A stretch of DNA of 64,000 nt from Ixodes scapularis (GCF_016920785.2 NW_024609839.1:5978196-6042195), one strand, 5' to 3'; shown: positions 11,449 through 22,331, counted from the first letter of the stretch. Made by a program: numbers and translations. Notes: generated by a model from the sequence alone, not told the origin.

Positions 11449-11701
11449 TTAAATTAGGTTTTCCAGCGATGACATGAGAAGCTGTATGTGTGTCCTGCTG
11501 ACCCAGGCAGTTCCTGTAGAAAGCAAATTTACTGATTTGCATCATCTTGCAGGCTAAAATCTCGTTTACCAAAACAATGTAAAAAAATATAAAAAATAAA
11601 AATAATATATCACCAGAGCTGTACCTACTTCTCTGCAGATGACCAGAGCCAGCTTGCTGGAAACTGAAACAAAAGCCTGCTGGGGCACGCCAGCGCTTTA
11701 A

Positions 11702-11850
11702 AGGGACACTGACAGGGTATTTGTGCTCGTCAAGGTTTTTATTTGTACATGACATAGGAGAGCCCAACTACCCACAACAGAATTTGCTGCTCGAAAATCG
11801 CCGATGGAAAAGTGGCCGATTTGAGAACTCTCTTCTGCGTGGTCACGTGT
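11702..11850. mobile_element. Truncated copy of the AGGGACACTGACA family
   Basis: TTAA (11698-11701) is followed by AGGGACACTGACAGGGTATT, and the next 100 bases follow the inverted right end of the element at 1911-3573 (GACATAGGAGAGCCCAACTA against GACATATGAGAGCTCAACTA). The other terminus is absent. The match fades before the P-element relic. Confidence 0.7.
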
Positions 11851-11901
11851 CATTTTTTATGGTTTAGACCATAGCCTCCTCTATCTGGGATGCTTGGTAA
11901 A

Positions 11902-11933
11902 AAGCATGGCAAACGTTTGCGTTTGCCATGCTT
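11902..11933. repeat. Perfect 14-bp hairpin
   Basis: AAGCATGGCAAACG and its complement flank TTTG. It lies just upstream of the THAP-type frame; no function can be assigned. Confidence 0.6.
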
Positions 11934-12081
11934 CTCCACGAGGCGGTGCCACCAGCCCCGGATGGCCAGGTGGCAGGGCAGGGCCACGGGCGAGGATCGC
12001 ATAACGAGGCAGGCAATGCGCCCAGTGTGAATTTTGCCTCGCTTCTTGCACCGGTACTTTTGGAAGTGTTTTGGTTTTGCC

Positions 12082-13831
12082 ATGGCGTACTGTTGTGTGC
12101 CAAAATGCAAGGCGGACTCAAAACGCAACCAGGTATTTCGTCTGGCGAGATTCCTAGTGGCAGTCAACTGGGAGAAACGTTGAAAGTCATCGCCAGGAAG
12201 GGTGCGTTATTGGGTCGTTTGTAGTTGACATTTGCTCGCCTAAAAGGATAGACAGGGAAACTCCGGAGAGTTTTGGAAGAGTATCCGGAGTACCTGCAGC
12301 CAAGTGCCAAGATACCTCGGAGCGACTCTGCTGTGAGCAAATGGAAAGCTGCCGTTCTTTGCTCTTCCCTGGCTGCCCCGTCTACTTCCAAGCAACACAC
12401 TTCAAAGAGCCTTCTTCATGGAGGTAACGACAGCTTCGAAATATGCACACATGTTCCAAGTGGCGACTCCCGTGATCAAGTCGAACCATCTGCCGCAGAA
12501 GTGCCGACAAAAGATAAAGGTACCCAGGTGGATGCACAACGGCGCATCGGTCGTGGAACGCCTGAAGTGGCAACGAAGAGAGCGGGACTTGAAGACAGGT
12601 TGATCGACTAAAACAGACTGTAGATAAATACGAGGAAGAGCTCAAGCACCTGAAAGAGAACGGCCATCTGTGTGCCTTTGGAAAGGTAATACAGTGAAAC
12701 CCGTTTAAAACGAACCCTTGTACAGCTAAATATTGTCAATATCAAACTCTTGGAAAATTTAAATAAAACCGCATGTAAAAAGTAATTATTATAACGAACA
12801 ACATATTGGCTATATCAAACCTTTTACCCCTGGGGAGACTTCCAAAAATGCACAGACGATCCTCTTCTAGTCGGTTCCTTCCCCCCAAAAAGAAGCAGGA
12901 AAGAAAGAAAATTCCGAGAGCTCCAGTTGCGAACAAAATTCAGCAAAGAGAAGCGATTCAGAAGGGGAGAAAGCTGCACGCACGCATAGAAGAAAAAAAA
13001 AAAAAGTTTCTTCCCAGAGCACTTATTCACGAAGAGAAGCGATTCAGAAGGGGAGATAAGCTAAAAAACAAACCCTGCACACATGCAAAAAAAAAAAAGA
13101 AAAACACAAAAAACTTTACAGCGTGGTGTTACAAGGCGGAGGTGAAGAGATGAGAAAGAAAGAGAAGGCTCGCTCGTCTTACAGCAAACGCATCATGGAA
13201 GTTCGTTGTAAAAGGTTTTTGCTCTTTCGAACTGATCATAGGGTTTCCTGGTGTTTGTTATAAACAGGTTTGACTGTAGAATCAGCAAACGAGAAGCACC
13301 TGGGCACTAGCTTTCTTATGAACCAGGTGGTGAACTTTTCTAGGATCAGGCCGACTTGGCCAGAGATTACCATCCGCCACTCCATTTTGTTAAGGAGCCA
13401 GTCAGCACGAGCCTACCAGCACATCTGGAGTGAAGGCATTCTCAAGCCACCATTTACCGATCTACCTTGCAAAGGTTCTTAGGGGTGACTTCCGGCGAAG
13501 TGGGGTTTACGTCGCTAGTCCAAGAGAGACTGAAGACGGAGGACCTGAAGACTGAGCATGCCAAAATGTGCTCCGTAGTTGGTTTTGTAATGAGAATACA
13601 GTAACGACTGCAGTACGAGCAGAGAGGCTCTTTCGTGGGAGAGGTCGACATGGGAAAGGAGCTTCAAGCTACGAACGATAAACCAGTACTGGCCAACTCG
13701 CTCCTGTGCTTCGTTCTGACTGGACTTTCAGTGTGCATTCAAATACCTGTGGGGTACTTCTTTACCAAGGACTGTACTGGCCAGCAGCTGTTCGTGTTGA
13801 TGAAATACGTCATGAAGGAAGTTGAACGAAG
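12082..13831 (+). pseudogene. P-element-like transposase relic with THAP domain
   Basis: The frame opens at ATG 12082 with MAYCCVPKCKADSKRNQ, the start of a THAP zinc-binding domain (C-x4-C type). The match then changes frame (ETLKVIARK near 12176-12200). A later part encodes a P-transposase-like stretch: NFSRIRPTWPEITIRHSILL near 13338, then VQERLKTEDLKTEHAKMCSV, then LFVGEVDMGKELQ near 13630 and GLSVCIQIPVGYFFTKDC near 13720. P-type transposases excise and insert DNA using a GTP-dependent RNase-H-like core. Here there are stops and frameshifts, and the expected acidic pair before MRIQ is lost. A pogo-like MITE splits it at 12692, and a LINE cuts off the 3' part at 13832. Confidence 0.7.
12692..13276. 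mobile_element. Pogo/Tigger-type MITE with TA target duplication
   Basis: The left end CAGTGAAACCCGTTTAAAACGAAC and right end GTTTGTTATAAACAGGTTTGACTG are imperfect inverted repeats. TA flanks the element at 12690-12691 and 13277-13278. The interior is A-rich with runs of A and repeats GAAGCGATTCAGAAGGGGAG twice (about 12952 and 13039). No transposase is present. It lies inside the P/THAP relic, so it inserted after that element. Confidence 0.8.
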
Positions 13832-14411
13832 GGGGCACGACACCGTTGCGGAAGCCATGACGCAAATTCGCTTGTTTATTCAGGTGCTGCTCCTTTCTTC
13901 AATGATCTCACTGAAACCATCCATGGATTACGCACCCGGTGCCCATGGTCCCGGTGACGACGCTGTTTTTCTGTCTGCGAAGCAGGATTGCACATCTTGG
14001 CCAATTCCACCCGTCGTGCTACGTCTGGGCACTTTCACCAACCTTGGCTGGCAACTAGGGACATCGATGGAAGAGCGTCTACTTAAGCAGCTCCAACAGT
14101 CTGGCCAGTCGGGGCACGACACCGCTGCAAAAGCCATGACACAAATTCGCTTGTTCATTCAGGTTGGTTACCTCAAATGCACGGAATGTTATCGCAGCAA
14201 TGACCTTTGTCTGTTTTTGGTGTTGTGCTCCAACGAAGATGTGTGCTCTTGGTGGAAAGTGATTTGTTATTACTGTTTCCAGTACTCATACGTTTTTTCG
14301 GTCTCTCAGCTTCTTTTATTAATGTCAAGAGATGTCGAAATGAATCTGGGCCCTGATACCGCCATTGCCCACGTAATAACCCAGGACCCCATACTGACAG
14401 CGCCCACATAG
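13832..14411 (+). pseudogene. LINE copy 1, monomer and degenerate 2A region
   Basis: One full 279-bp monomer (GGGCAC at 13833 to GGGCAC at 14112) is followed by the start of a second. 279 is 93 codons, and the frame stays open through both. Each monomer start is followed after 24 bases by an in-frame ATG (13857; MTQIRLFIQ). The next part, VGYLKCTECYRSNDLCLFL, matches VGYVPNSHCHRSNDPCLIA in the other copy. It ends in a 2A-like motif at 14331-14354 that reads DVEMNLGP; the required NPGP is NLGP here, so skipping is probably lost. The open frame extends upstream into P-transposase sequence (from 13635), giving a chimeric 258-codon frame. Confidence 0.75.
14331..14354 (+). other. Degenerate 2A-like ribosome-skipping motif
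   Basis: The codons give D-V-E-M-N-L-G-P, preceded by LLLLMSR. The 2A consensus is D-(V/I)-E-x-N-P-G-P; the Pro-to-Leu change at the first proline is expected to reduce or abolish skipping. Confidence 0.7.
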
Positions 14412-15022
14412 CAAGTATTCTAGCTGCTGTGCAAAGGATCGAGGCTACGCAGACAGACATGTTGGCGAAGCTTGTGTCTCTAGAGAGAGGGCAAAAAGCT
14501 ACCGATAGTTCAACAACTGTTTTCTTGGATGGAAGCTAGGTTGGCTGCGACCAGCACTGCATCTGAAACTACGCTTCAGCCTTTTCAAGGCATGTCTGTC
14601 AAGCTGGTGAATATCCAGAAACAGTGTGAGAACAATGAAAATCGACTTAGAAGTTCAAATCTGTTGTTTTTGGGTGGCCCTGATAACCAAGCCGAAATCT
14701 GGGGGATATTGGAAGATAGAATCGTCCAGTTTTGCACGCAGAACTTGGGCATTGCACTTGACCCCTCAAATTTTGAAAGATTGCACCAGCTTGGAAAGAT
14801 TAATTCCAAGAAAACTAGACCAATCATTGTCAAGTTTGCCCGATTTAAAAATAAAGAAAACATTTTGTCCTCTGGTTTCAAGCTAAAAGATACCCCTTAC
14901 GCTGTTTGTGAAGATTTTTCTGAGTCTGTGCGACTTGGTGGAAGCACACTTTTTCAATACAGAAAAGACTTGAACGTACCATTTAGAGTATGTTTCAACA
15001 AATTGCATATTAACAAGAAACT
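14400..15022 (+). pseudogene. LINE copy 1 ORF1 (L1-ORF1p-like), frameshifted
   Basis: After the 2A site the frame shifts. A coiled-coil-like stretch follows (IASILAAVQRIEATQTDML), then a frame from 14529 with NNENRLRSSNLLFLG, then QNLGIALDPSNFERLHQLGK, RPIIVKFARFKNKENIL and PFRVCFNKLHINKK. This order matches the coiled coil, RRM and C-terminal domain of L1-type ORF1 proteins, which bind RNA and form the retrotransposition particle. The sequence stops being ORF1 at about 15022, where another LINE end is inserted. The stop between coiled coil and RRM shows it is not functional. Confidence 0.75.
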
Positions 15023-15024
15023 AC

Positions 15025-15490
15025 TTTTGCTCCCTTCGTACCATATTTCTCCTAGGATTGATCATCCCTTCAAGATAAGATTATCACCTGGTCGCACCAA
15101 AACATTTTCGGAATCGCCTTTGCAATTAGCCATCAAAGACTGGAACAGTCTACCTGAATCCGTTGCCGGTCTAGCGGACGTCGCTCTTTTCAGAGACGCT
15201 TGTGAAACTTTGTTAAGTGACTACTTTTTTTTTTGCGTACTGTGCGTGTACACCACCAGCATGTTTTACGTTTATTGGTATATGTGCTTGTGTTACCACT
15301 GACTGTCGTCTGCTTGGTTAGTCGAAGCATACTGTATGCTTTCTTTTTTTCTTTTAAGTATGTGCTGATGTTTTGTCTTTCTCTCATTTGCGTGTATTTT
15401 GTGTTAGAATAAAGTCACCTTGTCTCCTCCCCCCTCATGTAATGCCTTCGGGCGATTTGAGGTCAATAAATAAAATGAAATGAAATAAAC
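15025..15490 (+). mobile_element. Nested 3'-end fragment of another CR1/L2-like LINE
   Basis: The frame encodes the very C-terminus of a LINE reverse transcriptase: FKIRLSPGRTKTFSESPLQ and KDWNSLPESVAGL. A 3' UTR follows, ending GCCTTCGGGCGATTTGAGGT and the tail AATAAATAAAATGAAATGAAATAA. It lies between the ORF1 and endonuclease regions of LINE copy 1, and the host frame resumes at about 15560. It is a 5'-truncated insertion. Confidence 0.8.
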
Positions 15491-15559
15491 GATTCGCATT
15501 TAACCCTCAGTCTTAATCTGTCATTGAACTGCTGCAACATGCGATAAAAACCAAAATGT

Positions 15560-16838
15560 TTCTGTCCTCTTCTCAAACATTCGCAGTGTCATGCCAAAAC
15601 GAGACAAGCTTCATGACGTACTCGAGCATAGCGCGTCAGACATAGTCATTCTCACAGATATGTGGTTGAAACCCGATATTGAAGACAAAGAAATCTTCCC
15701 TATTAACTTTAGCTATAATGTTTCTCGCCATGACCAGAGTGGACACAGGGGTGGTGGTGTGCTCATTGCAATTAAAAGGCACATATCTTCTTTTGTTGTG
15801 TGTGTATTCAACAACAGCTTGGAATTTACTTGCATATGCGTTTCTACTCCCTCGAATAAGATTATTATAGGAGTGTGTTATAAGCCACCTGACTGTGCTT
15901 CATCCTTTCATACCGATTTGTGCCAACATTCTGTTATTTGGCGATTTTAATTTTTCTTTCTTTGACTGGTCAAAGTTATCCTCTGGTGGTACAGCAGCAT
16001 CTAAACAATTGGAAATGTGTCTCACTTTAAACTTCGCACAGTTAGTTGATCAACCAACCCATGCAGATAATATCCTAGACTCGATACTGACCACGTCACC
16101 AGACATCATGAAATGTATTCACTACTGTGAAGGGCTAAGCGACCACAGGCTACAGCATATTACCTTTTCTCTGCCAGTTATCGTAAATCATCCTATTTCT
16201 AAGATCATTCAGGATTACTATAAGGCAGGTTATGAATCAATAATCAACAATGACAACTTTTTTTTACTCTTACGTTGATAATTTTTACCTTAGATCGGTG
16301 GAGGAGAACTGGGTGCTATTTAAAACAAAAATGAATGAACTCGTGAAAATATTTGTTTCTACAATCTGTATTCGTACAGATTCGACTAACCCATGGTTTA
16401 CAAAAACTTTGCTTTCATTGCAAAATAGAAAAAAAAAAGACTTTTGCCAAGGCCAAACGTGTTGACACGACCGAAGTTTGGGAGGCTTACAATTCTTGCC
16501 TCAGAGAGTACACCAGGAGCCTTAAGCTGTCCAAAAATAAATTCTTCCATGTCTTCCCGACCATCCTGCGGACTAACACAGGGAAGTTTTGGAACTTTGT
16601 ATCACCAAAGAATAATAACTTATCGTACATCTTACCCATGAAAATGGCGACCTCATCCCTGAGAGCGAGTACCCTAAAGTACTAAACTCAATTTTCACTA
16701 TAGAGTGCTTAGCCACTGTCCCTACTCTCACCTTTAGCTTTATGAGCGAATGCCCCAATCAGTATAGACCCCGCCAGTATCGTAAACCTAATAGAAAAAT
16801 TAACTCGCATCGTCCGTAAATTGGAAAAACACCAGCAT
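15560..16838 (+). pseudogene. LINE copy 1 ORF2: APE endonuclease and linker
   Basis: The start FSNIRSVMPKRDKLHDVLEH and IVILTDMWLKPDIED are the first endonuclease blocks (the N and E positions). HRGGGVLIAIKRH, IIIGVCYKPPD, LLFGDFNFSFFDWSK, QPTHADNILDSILTTSPD and EGLSDHRL follow in two frames; GDFNF and SDH are catalytic blocks of the APE fold. APE endonucleases nick the target DNA for primed reverse transcription. The region to 16838 holds the linker (WFTKTLLSLQNRKKKDF, RPSCGLTQGSFGTL). Frameshifts near 15935 and 16250 break the gene. Confidence 0.8.
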
Positions 16839-17053
16839 TACAGTAGACTCTCATTAATTTAATTCCAGGAAGTCACAGATTTCAGTTTGAATTATCAAAA
16901 ATTTATCTAAATATGATACTAGACAGCTTTGTGATTTGTTACATGGACAGCTACACGTACAAAAGAGATTTTTGCCAGTTCCTCTACATAGGCGTAATTA
17001 TAAGCAAGTAGAGGCATAACACATTGGTGAAAGAACTGTGACGTTAAGATTAT

Positions 17054-17404
17054 TCATCCGGCAAAAAAGTTGTCGATTGTGGACTGTTTAGTCAGCACAT
17101 GAGATCTCAAAACAGAATTTTCAACACCAGCCAATGCAAGTAGCTCTTTACGGGACTCTTCCTTTTCGGACAGAAACTTCCGGAGCTGAGCGATGTGCTC
17201 AAAGGCCTCTGCGGCTGTGAGACTTGGCAGTGGGTCATCCCATTCTTCATCGTCATCTTCACTCTCACTGCTGCACTGTGCTGGCATTACTTCCTGTACT
17301 ATGTCCTCTAATGAGTCATCGCGACAAACACACACATCGTCGTCAAGACTAGCATATTCCGCCAGCTCGGCGTTCACATTATGTCCTTCAAGGCCAGAAA
17401 GCAT
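17054..17404 (-). pseudogene. Tigger-type transposase, C-terminal tail
   Basis: The frame encodes an acidic stretch (SSESEDDDEEWDDPLPSL), a helix-like TAAEAFEHIAQLRKFLSEKE and the terminal LTKQSTIDNFF. Pogo/Tigger transposases commonly end in an acidic region and a KQ-TI-FF type tail after their DDE domain. The DDE and CENP-B-like DNA-binding parts are missing, so this cannot transpose anything. Assignment is from family memory. Confidence 0.6.
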
Positions 17405-17654
17405 GATGCCAGTAAGCTGTTCCTCATCCTACATGTCTTGGGGCCCTAATCTGGACACTTGGCGGAAAGTCGGCGAGAACTTCGGCGGCTATGGTTGGCC
17501 GGCGCCAAGGTAAAGTGTGGCGTTGGCCAATCGCGGCCGCCAAATTTCTCGCCATCGTTCTCGCCAAGCGTCCAGCTTAGGGCCCTTGGTCATCATTGCT
17601 AGTCTTGAGGCACATAATGTGAGCGCAGTCTTCCGCTAATGTGTGCCCGCTTGA

Positions 17655-17783
17655 GCCCCGTTGAGTGCGCTTCTTTCCTAGCACCGGTGCACTGCGGAGA
17701 AGCAACACTCGCGAAAGCAAGCTTCGCGGGTATTGCTCCTCTGCGGTGCACCGGTGCTCGGAAAGAAGCGCACTCAACGGGGC
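17655..17783. repeat. Long imperfect palindrome inside the Tigger fragment
   Basis: GCCCCGTTGAGTGCGCTTCT on the left returns as AGAAGCGCACTCAACGGGGC on the right, with CACCGGTGCACTGCGGAG and its complement further in. The arms are about 60 bases with few mismatches and almost no loop. Confidence 0.75.
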
Positions 17784-17942
17784 CGCGAGAACAAAAAAAT
17801 ATGAATAAAGCGAAAACGCCGTTCGAATTAAGCGGCTTATAAATACATTAAAAACATAGCGGGACGATCAAAATTTTCAAATCTGTTTGAATTAACCGAA
17901 AGTAAGAAATATCCGAGTTTGAATTATCGCGAGCTTACTTTA

Positions 17943-19275
17943 TCTCCAGTGAACCTTTGTCGCTCAAATATAATCCTTATCTGAAAGCCGCCTTCCTTCA
18001 GACTGGAAAATTGACAACGTTGTCCCGGTTTTTAAACAGGGAATTCGCTCTACTGTCTCTAACTATCGCCCGATATCTTCAACATCTGTCTCATCCAAAC
18101 TACTTGAGCACATACTTTACTCTCACATCATGATTCACTTTAAAACAAACAGATTTTTCTTTTGCATTAACATGGATTCCAAAAAGGACTATCCTGTGAG
18201 ACGCAGCTCTGTGACTTCATTCATGATCTACACACTAACCTCGGGTACTATGCTGAGACAGACGCCGTCTTTCTTGATTTCTCCAAAGCTTTCGACAGTG
18301 TCCCCCATCAACGTCTCCTTTCCAAGCCGTCCTCCCTTCACCTTGATCCTTTAGTGCTTGCATGGATACGCGACTTCCTTTCCTACCGCGTACAGTTCAC
18401 GGTCATCAATGATCACGAGTCCACCTTAACAAATGTCTCCTCTAGTGTTCCACAAGGGTCCGTTCTTGGGCCTCTGCTTTTTTAAATATTTATCAATGAC
18501 CTTCCTTCCACCATTTCCTCTAAAATATTCCTCTTTGCGGACAACTGCGTTGTTTATAAAAAAAACGTAAGATGTGTGCATGATCACAACAAGCTACAAG
18601 ATGACCTTCTAAAAGTTAACCAATAGTGCAACTCCTGGTTGATGTCACTAAACCAATCCAAATGTAAATTAATCCGCTTCACCAGAAAGAAATCCATCCT
18701 ATATCATCACTACTTCCTCGTCTCTGACCTAATCGAAACCGTTTCAATGTATAAATATCTTTGCGATAAGTCGGTTAATTAATTGAAATTCACTCAACTT
18801 TTCTATTAGTGAAAATGGACATTTGGTTCCAATTAGAAACTTGCTGAGCGTCGTCCAAAACCCCTAAATCAGTCATTTTCAGAAAGACCTTCAGCGCGTG
18901 AGAAGTAGTGCACTAATGTTACCACTCGTGGAGCAGGTACAAGGCTAGCGGTTTCCTTAAGGCGCCCGCGCAATTTTTCTGTCTCTTATCTAACCCCAGC
19001 CTTGTACCTGCTCCACGATTGGTAACTTAAGCGCACTACTGCGCTTCACACGCGCTCGAAGTCTTTCTAAAAATTACTGATTTAGGGGTTTTGGACGATG
19101 CTCAGCAAGTTTCTGATTGGAACCATATGTCTATTTTCACTAATTAAAAGTTGATTAGTGAATTTTAATTGATTAGCCGACTTATCGCAAAGATTAGCCA
19201 CCCATATAATGTCCACCTGGACGTATAACTCACTTGCACAAACCGCATAAGTGTAGCTTTCACGGCTTTTTAAAA
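17943..19275 (+). pseudogene. LINE copy 1 reverse transcriptase, decayed
   Basis: Blocks in order: VSNYRPISSTSVSSKLLEHI (about 18054), DAVFLDFSKAFDSVPHQRL (about 18265), LVLAWIRDFLSYRVQFTV, SSVPQGSVLGPLLF (about 18440), IFINDLPSTIS and FADNCVVYK. These are reverse-transcriptase motifs 1 to 5. The catalytic FADD is FADN, and a stop sits between GPLLF and IFIND. A MITE at 18757 interrupts the YKYLG block; after it KPHKCSFHGFLKTNLQ follows. Inactive. Confidence 0.8.
18757..19196. mobile_element. Long-TIR MITE inserted in LINE copy 1
   Basis: The ends CTTTGCGATAAGTCGG and CCGACTTATCGCAAAG are perfect inverted repeats. The arms continue for roughly 190 bases: GGGGTTTTGGACGA on the right pairs with TCGTCCAAAACCCC on the left, and GTACCTGCTCCACGA with CGTGGAGCAGGTAC. 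The whole forms a hairpin. The target duplication is not certain. Confidence 0.8.
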
Positions 19276-19299
19276 ACAAATCTGCAGGAATAAAAAAAA

Positions 19300-22050
19300 A
19301 AAACGGTATATTGTTGTTTCCTACAATTAACTACCAAAAGTGACTTGTCATCTGTATAAGAAGAATACCAATTGGATATTGAGCATTTACCAACTTTTAC
19401 TAATTTTTACATTAGCTGTGCTTTACGCCACTCCTGATTTCACTCAAATTAATTCCCAGGGAAAGCAGGATTATCGACATTCGCTTAACGAATGTCGATG
19501 AAACGTTAATGTCGACGAAACCTCTGTCCATGAAACGTGCATCCACGAAAAGGTGGCCGTGGAACGTGTTATCACGAAACGCAGGGAGAATAAAAAAATC
19601 GGGATTCTACCTGCAGTTGTGACAGGATTTTAGAATTTCGGAGAAATTATTCTCCCGGCTGCCAGGAGATAGACACGGCCTAATTCTAGAGGTACTCTGG
19701 AAGAGTATCTAGGAAAACGATCAATTGTCGCGAAGTAGGTTGCAACGCACTTGAGTTGACGTGACGAGACTTGAAAGGTGTAATCCGAGATATATGTCGA
19801 CACGGCCACGGCAGAACCACCACTTAAACACAAAAACGAGAAGGAAGGCGTCCGTGAAGATTCAACACGATGCAGCACAAGCTGCCATTGGAAGAACCGA
19901 ACACTAAACACATTACTAAAAATTCTTGGGCTTCTTTGAAGAAATCGCTTGCAGAAGCAGAAATCCGCCGCAACCACGCAGGGCGCAACACACTCAAACT
20001 AGGTCCGGCAGAACGCATTCTGAGATTGCCAACGGCTAATACGTCATCCGTCAAACCACGCTACCATTCACCTTCTGCCGCGCTTTCAGCTTAGGGAGAG
20101 AGAAAAAAGGAGAGAAGGAACGGCCGAAACGGGAGTGCACCTACAAAAGGCTTATCTTATGGTGCATCAACGACTACAACGAGCGGATTTATTACTTGTA
20201 CCCAAGGTTGATAGTGCAGTGAATGCTATGTGTGGCCGTGGGCTCCAGGCAGGTGCCGTGTTCTGCTTTATCACCAGCTTCTAGACTGTAGTCACGTGAG
20301 CCTAACTAGAGACACGACTGGCCTAAAACATGCATAGTGTCTACCCTGCTGTCAATAGCGAGTGAACATACAGCTCTACGAAGTCCAGCTTTTGAACTTT
20401 CGAAAGAAGCTGTTCAGCTCGAAAGTGACCCAAAATGATGCGACTTTGAAGATACTACGTTTTACGCAGAATAACCCACATTATAATTTTAAATTAAAAC
20501 ATAGGCGCGACTATTTTTCGCGTACAATGTCCACAAATAAATTGGTATATATGACCGTTCCATTAGGGTCATAGCAGAGAGGGAAATAGAGAGAAAAATG
20601 CCCTCCCCCTCTCACCCGGGATGTCGTCTGCTCCGCCGAGTGGGCTGTACCTAGCATCTGGCTGACGTGCAACTCCGTTTAAAATCGCGTTATTTTGAAA
20701 ATTTCAAGCGCAGATGCGCAGATTTTGGTATGCCAGTTATCGTGTAATACTATGCTAGATAAAAAGACCAACAGGGTCCAATTGCGCTGTTACCTGCGTG
20801 CAGATAAAAAAAAATAGGGAAAACTGTGTCAAATTGGCCGGTCTCTCCGGCGAAAAGTAAATCCAGTTCCTATACCTTTTTTACTATACAAATTTCGTAC
20901 TGGTGTAGGCCTTTAGCGACCATGAGTGGAAGTCTGAAATAATAAAGAAGAACGTGCTCTCCTACCGCAATACACGCAGTAGTTGAGGGTAGTACTGCCG
21001 GCTGACTCAACCGCTATCTAAGTAACGGAGAAAAGACATGCTAGTTGACCATTTACCGAAACAGAACAACAGAGAGCTATAGGCTGATTTTGGAGTAGCC
21101 ATAACTATTCTAAGAACGCGAACCACTTCACAATGGCAGCCACGAGCGAGAGTTCGATGTTCCGTACAGCCCACCGGTACAGCCCAAAGATGGAGAATAG
21201 CAACCTCCCGGTTTGCCGTCTGCAAACGGAGTCGGGCGCGTGCCCTCTCTCTCGTTTTACCCCGCTGAAGCCGCTGAATTTCCCGGATGTATGAAGAGGG
21301 CGCTGCTGTCGAACAAAATGGTGCCGCGCAGAGAGCGCTAAACGGAATGGTCTATATTTTTACCAATAAATTTAAAATAATCTGTACACTGATCAGCTTC
21401 GCGTTTTTAAATTTCAATTTTTTTTACGAAAGAGTTACACATAAAAGACATCACGGACCATCTTCCGACTTTCAACACACGATGAGTCGCGGACGCTTGC
21501 AAACGGAAGGTTGCGATGCTGTGCGAACGGTTTTTGAAAGATGCTGCGTAGGGTACTCCGGGCGCAACGGCTTCGCAGCCGTTCGAGGTGAAAATGATTC
21601 GGGACGACGAAGTAGCGTCTTGCATCTTCAGTAAGGTAAAGGTTCGTGTTTTCCCGCTCAATGTAGCGGGGAAACATGAACAAAATTAGTTTCACTGCTA
21701 AATTTAGCGGGAAAATTTCCGTCACGTGACATAAGTACCATTCAATTTCTCGCTAAATTTAGCGGGGTGGTTACACCGATGGCGACGCCGACTCCGCTTA
21801 ACTCGGAAACGGGCGCCTAAGAGCTGCGATCTAAAATCCATTATTTGATTAACTCGCTTTCCGATCTTATGCACTTCATCATATTGTCACACGTCAAACA
21901 TACAACCAAATGTCATTTGTTTTTCAATCATCAAAATGCGCAATTGATTGGTCCAAATACCTGAAATAACTTGACTTTAAGGATGTTAACAATAGTTATC
22001 CAGTTACATGAGACATGCAATGTAGATCGATCAACTAGTATCTTGGCGAG
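19300..22050. other. Non-coding interval, no gene recognised
   Basis: The frames are short and unrecognised, including one at 19870-20094 that begins MQHKLPLEEPNTKH. A cluster GAATGTCGATGAAACG with variants near 19490-19580 (several GAAACG/CACGAAA units) looks like a degraded short repeat. The GCTAAATTTAGCGGG motif occurs twice near 21690 and 21760. Confidence 0.3.
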
Positions 22051-22059
22051 TACATATGA

Positions 22060-22300
22060 CCTATTGCTTGCACGACCGAAACGGGCCCATATATCATTAT
22101 CAGGGGCTATATTTGCATGCGTATATGGCGATATATGGCCGTATTTACGCACTTATACAGCTACATCTGGCAGTATTTGCCCACTTATATGTCGATATCC
22201 GGCCGTATTTGCTCCCATATATAGCGCTATATTGCTATATTTGACTCGTTATATTATCATATATGGCCGTACATAAAATATATCAGGGCGGTATATTGCA
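22060..22300. repeat. Degenerate AT-rich tandem array
   Basis: Units of about 25-35 bases with cores such as CATATATGGCCGTATTTAC, GATATCCGGCCGTATTTGC and CATATATAGCGCTATATTGC repeat with variation. It is a decayed minisatellite. The open frames across it come from the repeat. Confidence 0.6.
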
Positions 22301-22331
22301 ATATATCACATGGTTTCAACGTGCTCTCGAT

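Larger units (their letters stand above)
16841..17940 (-). mobile_element. Tigger/pogo transposon fragment inside LINE copy 1
   Basis: The left end, CAGTAGACTCTCATTAATTT after TA (16839-16840), has the form of a Tigger TIR. The right end is a degenerate inverted copy (GAATTATCGCGAGCTTACTT before TA at 17941-17942). The LINE frame is interrupted exactly across it (linker before, reverse transcriptase after). Only the C-terminal tail of a transposase is left, on the minus strand. Confidence 0.65.
13832..19290 (+). mobile_element. CR1/L2-like LINE, copy 1 (nested and decayed)
   Basis: This non-LTR retrotransposon carries a 5' monomer region, a 2A-like site, an L1-type ORF1, an APE endonuclease, and a reverse transcriptase, in the same order as the copy at 58.9 kb. 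It starts at a GGGGCACG monomer boundary inside the P-element relic. It is split by a LINE 3' end (15025-15490), a Tigger fragment (16841-17940) and a long-TIR MITE (18757-19196). Its own 3' end is not clear: the last recognisable residues (KTNLQ) lie near 19275, just before a run of A. Confidence 0.8.

Noticed and set aside
20362..20574. 70-codon frame
   Set aside because: No recognisable domain; basic and Asn/Phe-rich, as expected from AT-rich DNA.
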